Shown here piece by piece: positions 3,004 to 5,081 of a stretch of 5,081 bases of DNA (position 1 is its first letter; each line of letters begins with the position of its first letter). The translations under genes were made by a program, and so were the position numbers. This stretch comes from DATAMF01 sp964472565 (GTDB lineage Bacteria > Chloroflexota > Anaerolineae > Aggregatilineales > Aggregatilineaceae): positions 1 to 5,081 of the forward strand of contig CAYYNB010000275.1 in the NCBI GenBank assembly GCA_964472565.1. The letters are read 5' to 3'. The notes under the pieces were generated by a model. The model had not been told where the DNA came from. It did not search any database and saw only the letters and a program-made list of their open reading frames with translations.

Positions 3004-5081
3004 GTGTATACCGAGAGTATCCCGATCGTTTTGGCTGCGCAGGCGAAAAACAGCCTGACCGCCGCTTTGCAATACGCTGAAATCGGCTTCAGTGTCTTAC
3101 CGCTGAAGGGCAAAATTCCGTCGCTGAACGCCTGGTCCCAGTATCAGGTCGAACCCGCGACCTTTGATGAAATTCACAGTTGGCACCGCGCTGGCTTGCT
3201 CAATAACGTGGGCATTGTGTGTGGTGCAGTGTCCAACAACCTGGTTGTGCTGGACCTGGATGGTCCGGCAGGTTATCCGGCGTTCGCGGCCATGTTCCCG
3301 CACCTGGCCGAAACCTTCACCGTCGCGACCGGCGGGGGTGTGGGGCAGCACGTCTACCTGTTCGCCGATGAACTGCCCGACACCGTGCGGGCGATGAAGA
3401 CACCTATTGGTCATCTGGAACTGCGCGCTGGTGGTTGTCAGATCGTCGCGCCGCCCAGCATCCACCCCGATACCGGTCAGCCGTACACGGTGCAAAATGT
3501 GTTTGATATTCTGCGTGTGCCTGACCTGGCTGATCTGGTCGCATGGATCGAGGCATTCAAGCCTCAACAACCGGTGCAGCAGGCTGAGTGGCGGCCACCG
3601 GCAAATCTACCGACTGGCGATAACAACCTCAACCCGCGTGTGGTGCAGGCACTCGCGCAGCACTTCCACACCAAGGGCTTCAAGCAGTACGGCGAGTGGT
3701 TGCATGGTCCGTGCATCTACCCGGAACGTCATAAACACGGCGACCGGCATCCGTCTTTTGGCTATCACACCGGCAGCGGCTTTGGTCACTGTTTCGTGTG
3801 TGGCACCATGCTCGCTAAGGACATCTGCGCTCAGGTGGGCATCAATCCGGCTGATCTGGGTGGTCTGCTCGACGTACCAGAGCATGTTGCCCCAGTCCGA
3901 AGTGTTGACTTGTCCGCAGCGCCGCCAGATGAACCGAACGACGAACTTGATCCGCCTGACCTGAAGCTGCCCGCCTGGTTGGAACAGTATCTCGATTGGG
4001 CAGGCACCACTGGCAACCAGACACCCATGATCTTCCACCAAGCGGCTGGTTTGTGGCTACTGTCGGTCGCTATTGGGCGAAGGCTGTATGGTGAAGCGCC
4101 TTGGGGTGTGCGCCTGTATCCAAACATGTACGCCATGCTGATCGCCAGCACGACGTTCTACCGGAAATCGACCGCTTTTAAGCTAGCCGAGCAAGTAGCA
4201 CGGCAGGCAATCCCGCACATGCTCATGCCCACGCCGGGATCGCCGGAACGGTTCCAGGAAGCGCTGGCCGGTCAGCCGCCCAGTAATTTCGATAAGCTGT
4301 CCAAAGCCCAGAAGGAACGTCTGACCAAAGCGCAGCCGTTCGCCGCTCAACGTGGCCTGCTCAAGGATGAGGTGGCCGGATTGTTCGGGACCATCAACAA
4401 GAAGGATTACATGACGGGCATGAAAGACCTGCTCATGGAACTCTACGACTGTCCCGACTTTTCGGACAAGGACACTCAATCCGGTCTGACCTCGGTCGAA
4501 AACGCTGCGCTCTCGATCCTGGGTGTCACCACTCCGGCGGGACTGTCCGCCGCAGTCAGTGACGCGGATTGGGATAACGGTCTGCTGATTCGCTTCGCGC
4601 TGCTCACGCCGGAACCGGACTACCGCGAACGTCCACCGGCTGAGGTTTTCCAGGAAGTGCCGGAGACATTGGTCGAAGGTCTGCGCACCTTGCATGAGAA
4701 ACTGCCCGGTCCTCAGGCAACCGAAACCGGATTGTCTGCACCGCAAGCGCTGCGGCTGGATGTACGCTGCTGGCCCGCCTGTCAGGCGTATGGCGACCGG
4801 CTGCGCCGCATGTGTGATCCCAGAAAAGACACCGAACTCGATGAACGGCTGAAAGGAGTGTACGGGCGCTTGCACGTCCACGCCTTCAAACTGGCGACAC
4901 TCTTCGCGGCCCTGGACTGGCTCAATACCGACGATGCGACGCCGGTGGTGGAGGATGATCACTGGCGCAATGCTGAGATCGTCGCGGAATCCTGGCGCAG
5001 CAGCGCCCACCGGTTACTCGACCAGTTGGACAACACGGGCGAAGCCATTCAGGAACGTCGCCAGCAGGACAAGCTGTTGAA
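3004..5081 (+). CDS. Prim-pol / CHC2 zinc finger / DUF3987 replication protein, 3' end missing
   Basis: A large replication protein; 692 residues are visible and the frame is still open at the window edge. Start GTG 3004 follows AAGGAG at 2989-2994 by 9 bases, and an in-frame stop at 2983-2985 rules out much longer starts. Domain 1 (about 10-185) is a bifunctional primase-polymerase: LDLDG with metal-binding D84 and D86, H116 in GGGVGQHVYLF, E139 in LELR, and APPSIHPDTG at 149-158. Domain 2 (about 232-275) is a CHC2-like zinc finger as in DnaG: C237, H243, RHPSF, C263 and C266 (GHCFVCG). Domain 3 (from about 325) matches DUF3987 helicase-like ATPases: P-loop-like STTFYRKST at 382-390 with K388, Walker B-like LLKDE with D455 and E456, and GLLIRF with R530. 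It would synthesise primers and unwind or process DNA at the element's origin. The P-loop lacks the usual glycines. It is probably expressed from its own leader or with the RHH gene 132 bases upstream. Confidence 0.9.
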   Translation, partial: MYTESIPIVLAAQAKNSLTAALQYAEIGFSVLPLKGKIPSLNAWSQYQVEPATFDEIHSWHRAGLLNNVGIVCGAVSNNLVVLDLDGPAGYPAFAAMFPHLAETFTVATGGGVGQHVYLFADELPDTVRAMKTPIGHLELRAGGCQIVAPPSIHPDTGQPYTVQNVFDILRVPDLADLVAWIEAFKPQQPVQQAEWRPPANLPTGDNNLNPRVVQALAQHFHTKGFKQYGEWLHGPCIYPERHKHGDRHPSFGYHTGSGFGHCFVCGTMLAKDICAQVGINPADLGGLLDVPEHVAPVRSVDLSAAPPDEPNDELDPPDLKLPAWLEQYLDWAGTTGNQTPMIFHQAAGLWLLSVAIGRRLYGEAPWGVRLYPNMYAMLIASTTFYRKSTAFKLAEQVARQAIPHMLMPTPGSPERFQEALAGQPPSNFDKLSKAQKERLTKAQPFAAQRGLLKDEVAGLFGTINKKDYMTGMKDLLMELYDCPDFSDKDTQSGLTSVENAALSILGVTTPAGLSAAVSDADWDNGLLIRFALLTPEPDYRERPPAEVFQEVPETLVEGLRTLHEKLPGPQATETGLSAPQALRLDVRCWPACQAYGDRLRRMCDPRKDTELDERLKGVYGRLHVHAFKLATLFAALDWLNTDDATPVVEDDHWRNAEIVAESWRSSAHRLLDQLDNTGEAIQERRQQDKLL

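Noticed and set aside
2786..3058. 90-codon plus-strand frame over the end of the RHH gene and the following gap
   Set aside because: It lacks a good ribosome site, its product is basic and featureless, and it overlaps the well-supported RHH gene and prim-pol start.
3149..3160. Second partial copy (12 bases) of the tRNA-complement sequence inside prim-pol
   Set aside because: A 12-base repeat is expected by chance in a window this size, and these bases encode VEPAT-type residues in the prim-pol domain.
4183..5010. 275-codon minus-strand frame
   Set aside because: It lies wholly antisense to conserved prim-pol/DUF3987 coding sequence and shows no protein-like motifs; it is a high-GC shadow.

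Overview
The window reads as the left end of an integrated, probably mobilizable and self-replicating genetic element that starts just after a tRNA-Asp gene. The host is a bacterium of fairly high GC content. The tRNA has no encoded CCA. The prim-pol/DUF3987 replication protein and the small CxxC...YCS-x2-CRQ zinc-ribbon protein are the kinds of genes I associate with Chloroflexota (Anaerolineae-like) accessory DNA. That lineage is an inference and only moderately likely. No integrase, transposase, CRISPR array or phage structural gene is visible.

Layout. Bases 1-54 are the 3' two thirds of tRNA-Asp (anticodon GTC), cut by the window edge and followed by a clear intrinsic terminator at 82-117. 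Bases 118-347 hold no gene but contain several stems, one of which partly resembles a tRNA. Next come three tightly packed plus-strand genes: a four-helix membrane protein of unknown function (348-1259), a tiny zinc-ribbon protein whose start overlaps the preceding stop (1259-1408), and a compact relaxase-like protein with a three-histidine motif (1427-2125). The 326 bases from 2126 to 2451 have no credible gene. They are an unusually dense run of perfect or near-perfect hairpins, placed exactly between the relaxase gene and a ribbon-helix-helix DNA-binding protein gene (2452-2871). A 132-base gap carries a 12-bp inverted repeat and a 17-base exact complement of the tRNA-Asp. The last gene (3004 to the right edge, incomplete) encodes a large replication protein: prim-pol domain, CHC2-like zinc finger and DUF3987-type ATPase/helicase domain.

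How it may work together (inference). The prim-pol/ATPase would start replication of the element. The relaxase and ribbon-helix-helix protein would form a minimal relaxosome acting on a nearby origin, for which the hairpin array is the best candidate. The membrane and zinc-ribbon proteins are of unknown role but translationally linked to the relaxase. The most unusual signals are the hairpin array with its mutually exclusive stems, the 17-base antisense match between the prim-pol leader and tRNA-Asp, and the zinc-ribbon gene whose only plausible start loses its first cysteine.
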